Under the pieces are notes generated by a model that had not been told where the DNA came from, searched no databases, and saw only the letters and a program-made list of their open reading frames with translations. A DNA stretch of 64,000 bases from Lachnospiraceae bacterium UBA2864 (GTDB taxonomy: Bacteria > Bacillota > Clostridia > Lachnospirales > Lachnospiraceae), in contig DEFA01000051.1 of NCBI GenBank assembly GCA_002350525.1, positions 1 through 64,000 of the forward strand. Reading direction: 5' to 3'. The position numbers were made by a program, and so were the translations under genes. Positions 26,151-35,028 of this stretch are shown here, one piece after another (position 1 is the first letter of the stretch; each line of letters opens with the position of its first letter).

Positions 26151-27038
26151 TTACTCATAATGAACCCATTTTTTCTGTCCGTTCAACTGAATAACGGTAA
26201 GTACCATGATCACTGCCAGAAGAAGTACGACTACAACCGCACCGTAACCCTTCTTGCTCTGTTCGAAGGAATACTTGTAGAACAGCGATACAAGTGTTTC
26301 CGTCTTCTTCCATGCCGGGTTATTAAGATCTATAAGCATATAGATAAGGTCGAATACCTGCATGGCTCCTATTACTCTGGTCACTACAACAAAGAAAATT
26401 GTAGGTGATATAAGCGGAATTGTTATTCTGGTCAGCTGCTGCCATCCTGTAGCGCCGTCCAGAGATGCGGCTTCATAATAATCTCTCGGTACACTCTGAA
26501 GTCCTGCCAAAAACAGTACCATGTTATACCCTATTACAGACCAGATACCGATCACTGCGATTGAAAATATCGCAATATTCGGATTCGATATCCAATTCAC
26601 TTTGATATGGAATATATTGTTGATCAAACCGAAATTAGAGTTATACAGCCATTTCCATACCATGGCGATGGCAGCAGGAGCAACGACCATTGGAAGGAAG
26701 AATATTGTTCTAAAAACGCCGCGCCCCTTCATCTTTTTATTCAGCAGTACTGCCAAAAGGAGTCCAAGTACAACTGATATCGGAACCTCTACAAGAGCAT
26801 ACTTGATCGTGTTCCATAAAGCCTGCCAGATCTCTCCATCGCCGAATACCTTTTGATAATTCTTCAGCCCGACAAATATGTTGCCTTTCCCGAAATCACC
26901 GGTCTTGTAAAAACTCTGTATGACAGTCTGGATCATCGGATATATATTCAAAATGATAAGACCGATCATCGTAGGAAGGATGAATATCCAACCCCATAAA
27001 TTTTCACTTTTTTGTCTTGGTGACATTTTTATCTTCAC
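26151..27038 (-). CDS. sugar ABC transporter permease, MalF type
   Basis: The 295 residues include six predicted membrane segments and the EAA loop YEAASLDGATGWQQLTRITI. It is the first permease of the CUT1 system. It starts with GTG, preceded by AAAGGAG. It lies 18 bp after the binding-protein gene and 17 bp before the MalG-type gene, a tight operon order of binding protein, MalF, MalG as in other oligosaccharide uptake systems. Confidence 0.93.
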   Translation of the reverse strand: MKIKMSPRQKSENLWGWIFILPTMIGLIILNIYPMIQTVIQSFYKTGDFGKGNIFVGLKNYQKVFGDGEIWQALWNTIKYALVEVPISVVLGLLLAVLLNKKMKGRGVFRTIFFLPMVVAPAAIAMVWKWLYNSNFGLINNIFHIKVNWISNPNIAIFSIAVIGIWSVIGYNMVLFLAGLQSVPRDYYEAASLDGATGWQQLTRITIPLISPTIFFVVVTRVIGAMQVFDLIYMLIDLNNPAWKKTETLVSLFYKYSFEQSKKGYGAVVVVLLLAVIMVLTVIQLNGQKKWVHYE

Positions 27039-27056
27039 AGGAATCTATCTCCTTTA

Positions 27057-28430
27057 TTACTCTTCTGCGAGATCTTCATTCATCTCTTCTGCAATCTCCT
27101 TGCAGACTTCATCAACAGGTCTGTCACCTGTCCATGCATCCTGAAGCTTCTCAATCATCATATCTTCCCAGATTGTTGTATCTCTGGAGTAAGGTCTGAA
27201 TACAAGTTTTGCATCAAGCATCTTCATATGTCCATTAAGATCGAAGCACTCTACACTCTTAACCCATGCATCTGATGTTCCCTTGTATGCTGACATTGTT
27301 ACACCGAGTTCAGCCTGCTTAAGCTGAGCTTCCTTTGATCCGAGGTACTCGATAAGGCTCCATGCTGCATCCGGATTCTTTGTGTTTGCTGCTGCAGCCC
27401 ATCCAAGTCCGTTGTAGATTGAAACTCTGTCATCAGGTGTTGATGTATAAGGAAGAACTGCTACATCACAATTTGCTGCTGCATATTCATTATCACGATA
27501 ACCTGCAAGCATCCATGAACCATTGATAGCCATTGCTACCTTACCTGCACAAAGAAGTTCGTTAGGTGCTGTCTCTGAAACAGTTGCAAGATCAGGACAT
27601 GAACCCTCTGCGATCATATCTGTAAAGAGCTGTACAGCCTTGATGGAGTTCGGATCATCCATACCTGACTTCTTCTTGTCTTCGCTGATTACATAACCGC
27701 CCATGGAGTAAATTGTGTTGTAATAACCTTCCTGATTATTTCCCGGTGCAAGTGCGAATCCCCAGTGATCATCGTTTGTAAGTTTCTTAGCTGCTTCCTT
27801 GAAATCATCCCATGTCCAGGTTTCATCCGGATAAGCAACACCCATTTCATCAAAGATAGTCTTATTATACCAAAGTGCGATAGTATCGATATCCTTAGGT
27901 ACAGCATACTGCTTTCCGTCTGACTGATAAAGATTTACGATACCCTCATAATAGTTTGCCAAGTCGATCTTGTCGCTTGAAGCAATTCTGTCTGTGAGAT
28001 CAAGGAGCTGATCGTTCTCCATATATTTCTGAGCTACATTTGAATGCATCCAGAATACATCAGGAAGCTCTCCACCTGTTGCGCCTGCTTCAAGAAGTGT
28101 CCAGTAGTTATTCCAGTCAACAACCTGAATGGTAGCCGATACTCCCGACTCTGCACTCCAGTCATCAACAATCTGCTGAAGTCCGGCTCTCTGGCCTTCA
28201 TCCCAGATTGTAATTGTAAGCTGTCCTTCGACACTGTTTCCGATACTATCAGGCTGCACCTCTTCTGTTGTCTCTGAAGCTGTCTCTGTTGCTGCCTGTG
28301 TTGCCGCCTGTGTTGCTGCAGCAGTATCAGCCGTAGTAGCCGGCTCATCTCCCGAACCACCGCATCCTGCGAGATTCATAGCCATTACAGTGCTCAACAA
28401 AAATGTTATTATCCTCTTTCTCATTTTCAT
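27057..28430 (-). CDS. extracellular sugar-binding lipoprotein of the ABC transporter
   Basis: The 457-residue protein has a lipoprotein signal with lipobox LAGC (cysteine 23). A linker rich in A, T and Q with AATQ repeats (residues about 32-55) follows, then a family 1 solute-binding fold (LTITIWDEGQRAGLQQIVDD near its start, and NGLGWAAAANTKNPDAAWSL later). It would sit on the outer face of the membrane and deliver an oligosaccharide to the two permeases that follow. The neighbouring galactosidases suggest raffinose, stachyose or melibiose. An upstream region of 151 bp holds a motif shared with the regulator's promoter region. Confidence 0.93.
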   Translation of the reverse strand: MKMRKRIITFLLSTVMAMNLAGCGGSGDEPATTADTAAATQAATQAATETASETTEEVQPDSIGNSVEGQLTITIWDEGQRAGLQQIVDDWSAESGVSATIQVVDWNNYWTLLEAGATGGELPDVFWMHSNVAQKYMENDQLLDLTDRIASSDKIDLANYYEGIVNLYQSDGKQYAVPKDIDTIALWYNKTIFDEMGVAYPDETWTWDDFKEAAKKLTNDDHWGFALAPGNNQEGYYNTIYSMGGYVISEDKKKSGMDDPNSIKAVQLFTDMIAEGSCPDLATVSETAPNELLCAGKVAMAINGSWMLAGYRDNEYAAANCDVAVLPYTSTPDDRVSIYNGLGWAAAANTKNPDAAWSLIEYLGSKEAQLKQAELGVTMSAYKGTSDAWVKSVECFDLNGHMKMLDAKLVFRPYSRDTTIWEDMMIEKLQDAWTGDRPVDEVCKEIAEEMNEDLAEE

Positions 28431-28561
28431 TCGTTTTCACCCCGTCTTTATATTATAGTTTATATAATCACCACGTACTCTTCTATACCGCTTATGATCA
28501 CAACTACATGCTCATTGTAAGAGCGTAAGTGACATTTTGGTATGGAATTTGGTGCTGTATT

Positions 28562-28576
28562 CATGTCATTTTGTGA
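28562..28576 (+). promoter_or_regulatory. candidate operator upstream of the binding-protein gene
   Basis: CATGTCATTTTGTGA here and CATGTCATAATGTGA at 30868-30882 agree in 13 of 15 positions. The two copies lie upstream of the transporter operon and of the first galactosidase gene. The divergent AraC regulator is the natural candidate to bind them. Confidence 0.45.
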
Positions 28577-28581
28577 TATAA

Positions 28582-30780
28582 TCACTTGGCTTCAAGCATT
28601 TCGACATAAGATACAAAGTCCCGGCCGATCGTCATGCCGTTAGAACCGAGCTTTCCGAGTGTAACGCCCATATTCATCAGCTCATCACCGTAATACTCTT
28701 CGCCTCTTAAGCTGTATTTTTCTTCAGGGAGAAGGCCTGCCAGCTTCAAAAATCCCGGAAGCTGATTCACATTTGACCTCATACAGTAAAGTGCGAAGAT
28801 TGCTTTTCTACGGTCTTCGGACACTACCATCCACGCTGCCTGATCCGCTTCAAAAGGTGATCTGAGCCTGTAAAATGTACCAAACTGGAATAGCTCACGA
28901 TTTTCCTTCATGAAGATTATCTGCTTCTTTACCTCTTCGAATTCATCATCACTTATATGGTTCAGATCCAATTCATATCCAAAAGTTCCGTAATATGCTA
29001 CATTTGCCCTTGTTCCGATCGATGTACTTCGTCCTGTCTGCTGGTTAGGTACAGCCGATACGTGAGCACCTATGGAAGATATCGGATATCCGTAGCTTGT
29101 ACCGTACTGGATTCTGATCCTGTCTATAGCATCCGTATTATCCGAGCACCATCCCTGAGGTGCATAGTACAGCATGCCTGCATCAAACCTGTTACCGCCC
29201 GAGGAGCAGGATTCAAACAGGATATCCGGGAAGTCCGTTCTGAGGCGCTCATACAGGCTGTAAACTCCCTTTATATACTTGTGATAAACCATCCCCTGCT
29301 CTTCCGGAAGAAGATCCGCATTATAAACCTCTGTAAGGGATCTGTTCATATCCCATTTGATGTAGCTTACGGATGCGTTGGTCATAACCTTCTTCAAAGC
29401 TTCGTATATATAGTCCACAACTTCTTTTTTGGAGAAATCCAGAACAAGCTGATGTCTGCCCAGCGATGATTTTCTTCCCGGTGTGGAAAGTGCCCATTCG
29501 GGATGTCTTCTGAACAGATTACTGTCCGGATTCACCATTTCCGGCTCGATCCAGAAACCGAACTTCATGCCGATTGCATTGATCTTTCGAGCAAGTCCCG
29601 CGATTCCTTCGGGAAGTTTTTTCGGATTTTCCACCCAGTCTCCCAAGCCCGCAAAATCATCGTTTCTTTCGCCGAACCATCCGTCATCCAGAACAAAGAG
29701 CTCAACTCCCGCTTCCTTAGCCTTCCTGGCTATATCCAGAATCTTGGCTTCATCAAAGTCCATAAAGGTTGCTTCCCAGTTATTGAGAAGGATCGGTCTC
29801 GGAGTATTCTTCCATTTTCCTCTGACCAGATTGTTGTTATACAGTTTATGATAGGTCTGGCTCAGATCATTAAGCCCGCTGTCCGTTCTTGCGATAAGTA
29901 CTTCCGGAGTTTCAAAGGATTCTCCCGTTTTTAAAACCCAGGTAAATCTGTCGGGATGGATTCCCATAAGAAGTCTTAGTCTTCCGAAAGAATCGCACTC
30001 TGCTTTTGCTATGAAATTGCCGCTGTAGACAAAGGAAAGCCCGATTGCTTCTCCCATAAAATCATTTGTTTCCGGACGTTTCACGATCACAAAAGGATTC
30101 TGATTTGCACTGGATATTCCCCTCTTACTCTCTATAGATACACTTCCTGCAGAAAGTTTTTTCACTACCGGCATACGTTCTCTCGCCCATGCTCCCGAAA
30201 ACTGCATCCATTCATAATTCTGATCGGAAAGATCGAGACAGGCACTGAGCGCCCTTTTCAGCTTAACTCCGGCCGTTCCCTCATTTTGAAACACAGTATG
30301 GCGGGCGATAACCGGATAGTCTTCGAAGATGGTATAAGATAAGATCATCTTCACTTTCGTCAGTTCGTCTTCAAGTACAACTTCCAGTGTCATGGCCTCA
30401 TCTACTCCCGCATATGTTGCCGGAAGCCCCGGAAGCGCTTTCTTTCCTTTAAATATCCGATGGCTTTTATAGATAAAGCAGCTCACGCCTGAGCCGTTCG
30501 CACCCTCAACTTCATAGGCATGCGTACCGAAATCCGTAGCCCCGAAGAAAGGATATTCCTGACGATTCAGTTCCTGAGAATAGGATTCCGTATCCGGATC
30601 GAGAGCCACATTCGGCAGGCCGAAGCGGGTTACCACGTAAGACATATCCTCTTTATCGTGAATACGCTTACCGAAGTATATATTTCCGAGGTCTCCCGTA
30701 GGAGTAACCCCCATGATATAACTGATCTTATCGTTATACAGATGAAACTGTTTGGATTTGCTATGCCATATAATATTCAT
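28582..30780 (-). CDS. alpha-galactosidase, GH36 (RafA/AgaA type)
   Basis: The 732-residue protein is a standard-length bacterial GH36 enzyme. It has the N-terminal beta-sandwich (YNDKISYIMGVTPTGDLGNI), the catalytic barrel with FVLDDGWFG, the nucleophile aspartate in SYIKWDMNRS, ESCSSGGNRFDAGMLYY, and the acid/base aspartate in WCSDNTDAIDR. It hydrolyses raffinose-family sugars and melibiose. No signal peptide is present, so it is cytoplasmic. It is transcribed divergently from the AraC regulator and precedes the transporter genes after a 151-bp gap, so transcription may continue or restart there. Confidence 0.95.
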   Translation of the reverse strand: MNIIWHSKSKQFHLYNDKISYIMGVTPTGDLGNIYFGKRIHDKEDMSYVVTRFGLPNVALDPDTESYSQELNRQEYPFFGATDFGTHAYEVEGANGSGVSCFIYKSHRIFKGKKALPGLPATYAGVDEAMTLEVVLEDELTKVKMILSYTIFEDYPVIARHTVFQNEGTAGVKLKRALSACLDLSDQNYEWMQFSGAWARERMPVVKKLSAGSVSIESKRGISSANQNPFVIVKRPETNDFMGEAIGLSFVYSGNFIAKAECDSFGRLRLLMGIHPDRFTWVLKTGESFETPEVLIARTDSGLNDLSQTYHKLYNNNLVRGKWKNTPRPILLNNWEATFMDFDEAKILDIARKAKEAGVELFVLDDGWFGERNDDFAGLGDWVENPKKLPEGIAGLARKINAIGMKFGFWIEPEMVNPDSNLFRRHPEWALSTPGRKSSLGRHQLVLDFSKKEVVDYIYEALKKVMTNASVSYIKWDMNRSLTEVYNADLLPEEQGMVYHKYIKGVYSLYERLRTDFPDILFESCSSGGNRFDAGMLYYAPQGWCSDNTDAIDRIRIQYGTSYGYPISSIGAHVSAVPNQQTGRSTSIGTRANVAYYGTFGYELDLNHISDDEFEEVKKQIIFMKENRELFQFGTFYRLRSPFEADQAAWMVVSEDRRKAIFALYCMRSNVNQLPGFLKLAGLLPEEKYSLRGEEYYGDELMNMGVTLGKLGSNGMTIGRDFVSYVEMLEAK

Positions 30781-30867
30781 TCGAAAAGCCTTTCATATAT
30801 GATTGATCAAGATATTCATACTATACGAAGAACAACAGGCAAAAAACATGGTTTGGTTTGATATTAA

Positions 30868-30882
30868 CATGTCATAATGTGA
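30868..30882 (+). promoter_or_regulatory. candidate operator in the galactosidase/AraC divergent region
   Basis: CATGTCATAATGTGA repeats the motif at 28562-28576. It is followed by CTTACGAAATGTCA; a related GTAAGTGACATTTT lies at about 28525-28538 before the transporter operon. Two sites close together fit an AraC dimer. Confidence 0.45.
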
Positions 30883-31025
30883 CTTACGAAATGTCAAAAA
30901 ATCACATATATCCATTGAACAGCAGCACATTTGTCCTGTATAATTAGAAAAACCGCCGCCGAGCGGTGATCGGATGACGGTATGGTACCCCAAAAGTGCA
31001 TGTTGATATAGCATGGAGGAATCAT

Positions 31026-31850
31026 ATGAAAGTAAAACTCGTAGGTTGTGATTTTTGCAAATTCGTAAATTTCGAAGATTCGGATGATTTTTATCTTTAT
31101 GAAATGGGAAGGAATAAGTGCGAGCCTAATTATTCCTATGAACACTTTGTAAAAAATCGTATAATCGTACATTTTGTCATCAGAGGAAAGGGTATACTGC
31201 GCATCAACAATCGCACATACGAGGTTCATAAGCATCAGGCTTTCCTGATTCCGGACAGTGTGAAGGGATTTTACCAAGCCGATAGCGACGACCCGTGGGA
31301 ATATATCTGGTTCCATATCGGCGGCCCGAAAATTCCCCAGATTCTGAAAGAGGCGGGGCTCACTTCTGAGCATCCCGTATATACTTCTCTGGATCACGCA
31401 AAAGAAATCGAAGAGCTTGCAATGGATATCCTGAAGCATTATAAGAGACAGTACTACTGCATCGGGACATTATATAAGATCTGCGACTACATGATTGAAA
31501 GTTCCGCAGCAAAAGAAGAGAGAGTCCAGAACAACTCTCTTACATATATCAGAAATGTAATTTCATACATAAGGCTCAAGTATTCGGAGCCTATAAAAAT
31601 CGACCACATAGCCTTATCACTGGGACTTAACCGAAGCTATCTTACCAGACTCTTTAAAGAAGCGACCGGTTACTCTCTTCAGGAATATCTTCTGACCTAC
31701 AGGATGAAAATGGCCGTAAAGCTTATGGAGAACGAATCCATCAGTGTAAATCAGGTGGCCGAAAGCGTCGGATACAGCGATCCTTTCACTTTTTCCAAGG
31801 CCTTCAAACGTCATTTCGGTAAGTCACCTTCCGAATACAGAAAGAAGTAA
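31026..31850 (+). CDS. AraC regulator of the alpha-galactoside locus (MsmR/RafR type)
   Basis: The 274-residue protein has an N-terminal AraC-type cupin for sugar binding (RGKGILRINNRTYEVHKHQA, then WEYIWFHIGGP) and a C-terminal pair of helix-turn-helix units (LSLGLNRSYLTRLFKEATGY and VAESVGYSDPFTFSKAFKRH). This is the layout of MsmR/RafR, which activate alpha-galactoside genes when the sugar is present. ATG at 31026 follows GGAGGA; earlier codons are ignored. Its divergent position beside the galactosidase gene and the shared motifs support a direct role. Confidence 0.9.
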   Translation: MKVKLVGCDFCKFVNFEDSDDFYLYEMGRNKCEPNYSYEHFVKNRIIVHFVIRGKGILRINNRTYEVHKHQAFLIPDSVKGFYQADSDDPWEYIWFHIGGPKIPQILKEAGLTSEHPVYTSLDHAKEIEELAMDILKHYKRQYYCIGTLYKICDYMIESSAAKEERVQNNSLTYIRNVISYIRLKYSEPIKIDHIALSLGLNRSYLTRLFKEATGYSLQEYLLTYRMKMAVKLMENESISVNQVAESVGYSDPFTFSKAFKRHFGKSPSEYRKK

Positions 31851-31870
31851 ACGTAGTTTCCAATGCAGCC

Positions 31871-31915
31871 AAAAAGCAGCCTCCCGTTACAGAGAGACTG
31901 CTTTTAGTTTTAATA
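31871..31915 (+). terminator. terminator after the AraC gene
   Basis: AAAAGCAG pairs with CTGCTTTT, with CTC/GAG inside, followed by TTTTAGTTTTAAT. Confidence 0.75.
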
Positions 31916-31944
31916 CTTATTCGGTTAAATCTATGCCGCTATTT

Positions 31945-32331
31945 CTATTCGGTTATTTCTATACTGTTGCCATCCGGATCGGAAACCTTACTTTCATAAT
32001 ATCCGTCGCCGGTTGTTCTTGGCTGAGATACGATCTCATAGCCATCATCCTCAAGCTGTTTCGTAAGCGCGATTACATTTTCCTTCGTTCCCACAGAAAA
32101 AGCCAGATGATTCATTCCCGATTCCAGATCCCTGAACTTATGATACTCCAGATTTGTATTGGCCATTATCTCAACTCTGACATCACTGTCAAAGGTAAGG
32201 AAGTAGCTCGAAAACCCTTTGCTGTTCACGTATTTATCATTACACTCGGCATCAAAATAACGTATATAAAAATCCCGTAATCTCTCAAGATCCGTAGTAT
32301 ATATTCCTATATGTGTTACCTTAGTTTTCAT
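31945..32331 (-). CDS. VOC-family (glyoxalase/bleomycin-resistance fold) protein
   Basis: The 128-residue protein has the two-module VOC fold: THIGIYTTDLERLRDFYIRY at the start, MNHLAFSV in the middle and DPDGNSIEIT at the end. Metal-ligand positions are H7, H68-type and E127-type. It is like lactoylglutathione-lyase-related or fosfomycin-type proteins; the substrate is unknown. The ribosome site is AGAGGTAC. It is a single gene between the AraC terminator and the MerR gene, and could share a transcript with the latter. Confidence 0.85.
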   Translation of the reverse strand: MKTKVTHIGIYTTDLERLRDFYIRYFDAECNDKYVNSKGFSSYFLTFDSDVRVEIMANTNLEYHKFRDLESGMNHLAFSVGTKENVIALTKQLEDDGYEIVSQPRTTGDGYYESKVSDPDGNSIEITE

Positions 32332-32362
32332 AACATGTACCTCTTTTCATATTTTGTAATCT

Positions 32363-33184
32363 CTAACGTTTTTTAATAGGATAGTAAACTTCAGTAATGT
32401 TATCTCTTTCATCTGCAACCTGAGACGGGTCAGTAATATATACTTCGAAGAGCGGTCCGTTAACTTTATAGCCTTCTTTCTCAGCCCACTCCGTCTGCTT
32501 CACATACACTGAAGTAAGGTTTGTATATGGTCCCCTCGCAACTGTTTTAAGACACAGTCCCGGAGTAAAGTCTCTCGTACCTGTCACATATTCCTTTACC
32601 GGGATGGCGAACTCCGTATCAAGACCTGCCGGTGTAAACTCCGCACTATGGAACAGAACCATCGGTGCCCCGCACATAGTAAGATGCGTTGTTGCAATAG
32701 TCTTAAACAGCTTCTCATAACTCTTTGAGTATTCCATAGGGAAGTCTTCCTGCTGAACCGATTTTCGAACATACAGAAGGCACATCTCAGGAACATCCAC
32801 AAGGCGCACATCAATATCATCCATATAGGACATTATCGATTCACCCTGTTCTATTGCGTTAAGATCCGTATCCAGCTGATTCAGGATCTGACTGTAATCG
32901 TTTACCTGTTTTTCTATCTCCTGCTTCTTCCTAAGAAATGCGGTATAAAGCCTGTCACTCTTCTCGGCATCAGCTTCCAGGATTTCCTTTATCTCTTCCA
33001 GTGAAAATGAATATGATTTCAGTCTGCTGATAAAAAGCATTTTCTCCATCTGGTCTATCGAATAGTAACGATATCCATTTTCCGGATTCACCTCACCCGG
33101 TTCAAGCAGCCCAATCTCCGCATAATACCTAAGCGTCTTTGTTGAAACCTTGCATATATTTGAAAACTCACCAATTGATAACAT
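32363..33184 (-). CDS. MerR-family regulator with GyrI-like effector domain (BmrR type)
   Basis: Residues 1-70 form the MerR winged helix (IGEFSNICKVSTKTLRYYAE, then NGYRYYSIDQM), residues 75-115 a coiled-coil dimer helix, and residues about 125-273 a GyrI-like ligand-binding domain (VRLVDVPEMCLLYVRKSV). Such proteins activate multidrug exporters when they bind cationic or hydrophobic compounds. The nearest downstream gene is the VOC protein, a possible target. The start overlaps its own weak ribosome site AAGGATGAAGG. Confidence 0.9.
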   Translation of the reverse strand: MLSIGEFSNICKVSTKTLRYYAEIGLLEPGEVNPENGYRYYSIDQMEKMLFISRLKSYSFSLEEIKEILEADAEKSDRLYTAFLRKKQEIEKQVNDYSQILNQLDTDLNAIEQGESIMSYMDDIDVRLVDVPEMCLLYVRKSVQQEDFPMEYSKSYEKLFKTIATTHLTMCGAPMVLFHSAEFTPAGLDTEFAIPVKEYVTGTRDFTPGLCLKTVARGPYTNLTSVYVKQTEWAEKEGYKVNGPLFEVYITDPSQVADERDNITEVYYPIKKR

Positions 33185-33310
33185 CCTTCATCCTTCCGAA
33201 ATGTATTTCTCATAACTCATATAATCTGATGCATCCCCCAGCCCCAAGCCTACGACTCATAGACTTAGAGGGGGGGGAGATTGCTTACATTCGTTCAAAT
33301 AATTCAAGCA

Positions 33311-34282
33311 CTAATCATTATATGGCAAAACAAACTTCTCGATAAACTCTATCCTGTCCTTTGCTCTCGGATAGAAAAGTGATGTGATCGCAACCACCAG
33401 GTTTTTTTCGGGATTTACATATATGATATTTCCACCGTCTCCCATAGCTGCATACCCGCTCTTTTCTCCGATCCACCACAGATATCCGTATGGAAGATCC
33501 AGCTTTTTCCATCTGCTGTGTTCTGTTGTACTTTCCCGTACCCATCTTTCTGAGACAATCTGTTTATCATTCCACTTGCCTTTATTCAGGAACAGCTGTC
33601 CTATCTTCGCCATATCCACAGGCGATATGGTAAGACCCCATCCGGCAGTATTAACGCCCTGTGGATCAGCAACCCATCCGTTCATATCTGTCGACTCATA
33701 GAATTTCATCTGCTCTTCCTTACTATCAAATGTTATATTCTTCTCGATGTTTATGTCTAAAGGTTCAAACAGATTTTCTTTTGCAAACTCCAGCACCGAC
33801 TGTCCGGTTGCCTTCGCAAGAATCCCGGACAGAACATCCGGTCCTATGATCGGCGCATATCTGAACTCACCTATCGTTCCTCGTCCTCCCATCTTATCAA
33901 GAGAAAACTTCACCCAGTCCATACTCGTAAAATACTTTGTATACGGACTCCACTTATACTTATAGGGAACCGTCATTGTAAGTATATCTCTGATTCTGAT
34001 ATTCGGAAGAGTCTTTTCTCCTCTTTTTACAACATAATCCGGAAAATATTCCAGAACCTTATCATCTACACTTTTGATCAGCCCCTTATCAAGTGCTATT
34101 CCGATAAGTATCGATACTATACTTTTTGTCACAGAGAAAACATGTATACGAGACTTATCATTGCATCCGTTATAGTAATTCTCATAAATTGTTTCTCCGT
34201 CTTTTACGATTACCATTCCAACCATGTTCCTATAGTCCGCTGCAATGGCGTCTTCCATTTTTTTGATCTGTTTCTGATCCAT
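33311..34282 (-). CDS. serine beta-lactamase-like hydrolase
   Basis: The 323-residue protein matches the beta-lactamase family (class C / esterase group). It has the catalytic SxxK as SVTK (FSVTKSIVSILIGIALDKG). The usual YxN position reads YAP (FRYAPIIGP), which is more like esterases than true beta-lactamases. The C-terminal half has LPYGYLWWIGEKSGYAAMGD, the family's typical GYGW/G-x-G region. No signal peptide is seen, so it is probably cytoplasmic. GGAGGTAA before the ATG at 34282 decides the start; a TTG four codons earlier overlaps that site. Substrate unknown. Confidence 0.82.
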   Translation of the reverse strand: MDQKQIKKMEDAIAADYRNMVGMVIVKDGETIYENYYNGCNDKSRIHVFSVTKSIVSILIGIALDKGLIKSVDDKVLEYFPDYVVKRGEKTLPNIRIRDILTMTVPYKYKWSPYTKYFTSMDWVKFSLDKMGGRGTIGEFRYAPIIGPDVLSGILAKATGQSVLEFAKENLFEPLDINIEKNITFDSKEEQMKFYESTDMNGWVADPQGVNTAGWGLTISPVDMAKIGQLFLNKGKWNDKQIVSERWVRESTTEHSRWKKLDLPYGYLWWIGEKSGYAAMGDGGNIIYVNPEKNLVVAITSLFYPRAKDRIEFIEKFVLPYND

Positions 34283-34470
34283 ATTTACCTCCAAAACGAC
34301 TTAGCATATTTCTCGGATTACTTTCTGACTTGTCTCATACTGAGCTTGTCAAACCGAGTATAAACTTTGCCGTAAGGGGAAGGTCAATATGGATATTTAA
34401 AACCTCAACAGACATCTTTCCTCTATTCCCTTGATATCATTATTCAATTCAAGTGCAAATATTCTCATGA

Positions 34471-35028
34471 TCATTCCTCAATTATTTTATCTATATAATT
34501 CGAAATACATTTCTTCTTTTTTGTTGCACTCATTTTTTCATAAGCCTCAGAATGAACCGTTGCAGAGATTCCATACAGAAGCTGTCCGGCAATTATCTCA
34601 ATCGGAGTATCACTCTTCACATTCCACTTCTTAAGTACCGATGCAAGGATCGGCTTTAATTCCATAAGTGTTCTTTCATGCATTGCTATCTGTACAGACC
34701 AATGCATATTTCCTTTCAGCTGTCCGAACTCTCCCATAGATTTCTCATATAGCGGTAAAAATGTCTTTACAAAAACTTCCTTGTTTTCACAGGATATAAG
34801 CATAGCCTCGAATTTCTCTCGGTATTTCTTAAAGAAGCTTTCAACAACCTGATCAAAGAGCATATCCTTGGACTTAAAGTAGTGATAGAACATGCCTATC
34901 TCTCCGCCGACTTCATTCATTATCATTCTGACTGACGTTGCTTCATATCCGTTCTCAAAAAAGAGCTTCATAGCTATATCTATTATTTCATCTCTTTTTC
35001 CGCCTGTCAGCACTGCTTTCCTTGCCAT
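34471..35028 (-). CDS. TetR-family repressor of the hydrolase operon
   Basis: The 185-residue protein begins with a TetR helix-turn-helix (RDEIIDIAMKLFFENGYEAT and NEVGGEIGMFYHYFKSKDML). Its ATG overlaps the stop of the hydrolase gene by one base, and its ribosome site GAGGAG lies inside that gene, so the pair is translationally coupled. It very probably binds the two inverted 19-bp sites around the promoter of this operon (36202-36286), repressing itself and the hydrolase. The ligand may be the hydrolase substrate. Confidence 0.9.
   Translation of the reverse strand: MARKAVLTGGKRDEIIDIAMKLFFENGYEATSVRMIMNEVGGEIGMFYHYFKSKDMLFDQVVESFFKKYREKFEAMLISCENKEVFVKTFLPLYEKSMGEFGQLKGNMHWSVQIAMHERTLMELKPILASVLKKWNVKSDTPIEIIAGQLLYGISATVHSEAYEKMSATKKKKCISNYIDKIIEE

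Noticed and set aside
28034..28360. Minus-strand Q/R-rich frame inside the sugar-binding protein gene
   Set aside because: It is an alternate-frame reading of the A/T/Q-rich lipoprotein linker.
33260..33285. Run of eight G near 33270 as a possible regulatory or slippage site
   Set aside because: It lies in a short non-coding gap, with no partner sequence or gene frame depending on it.
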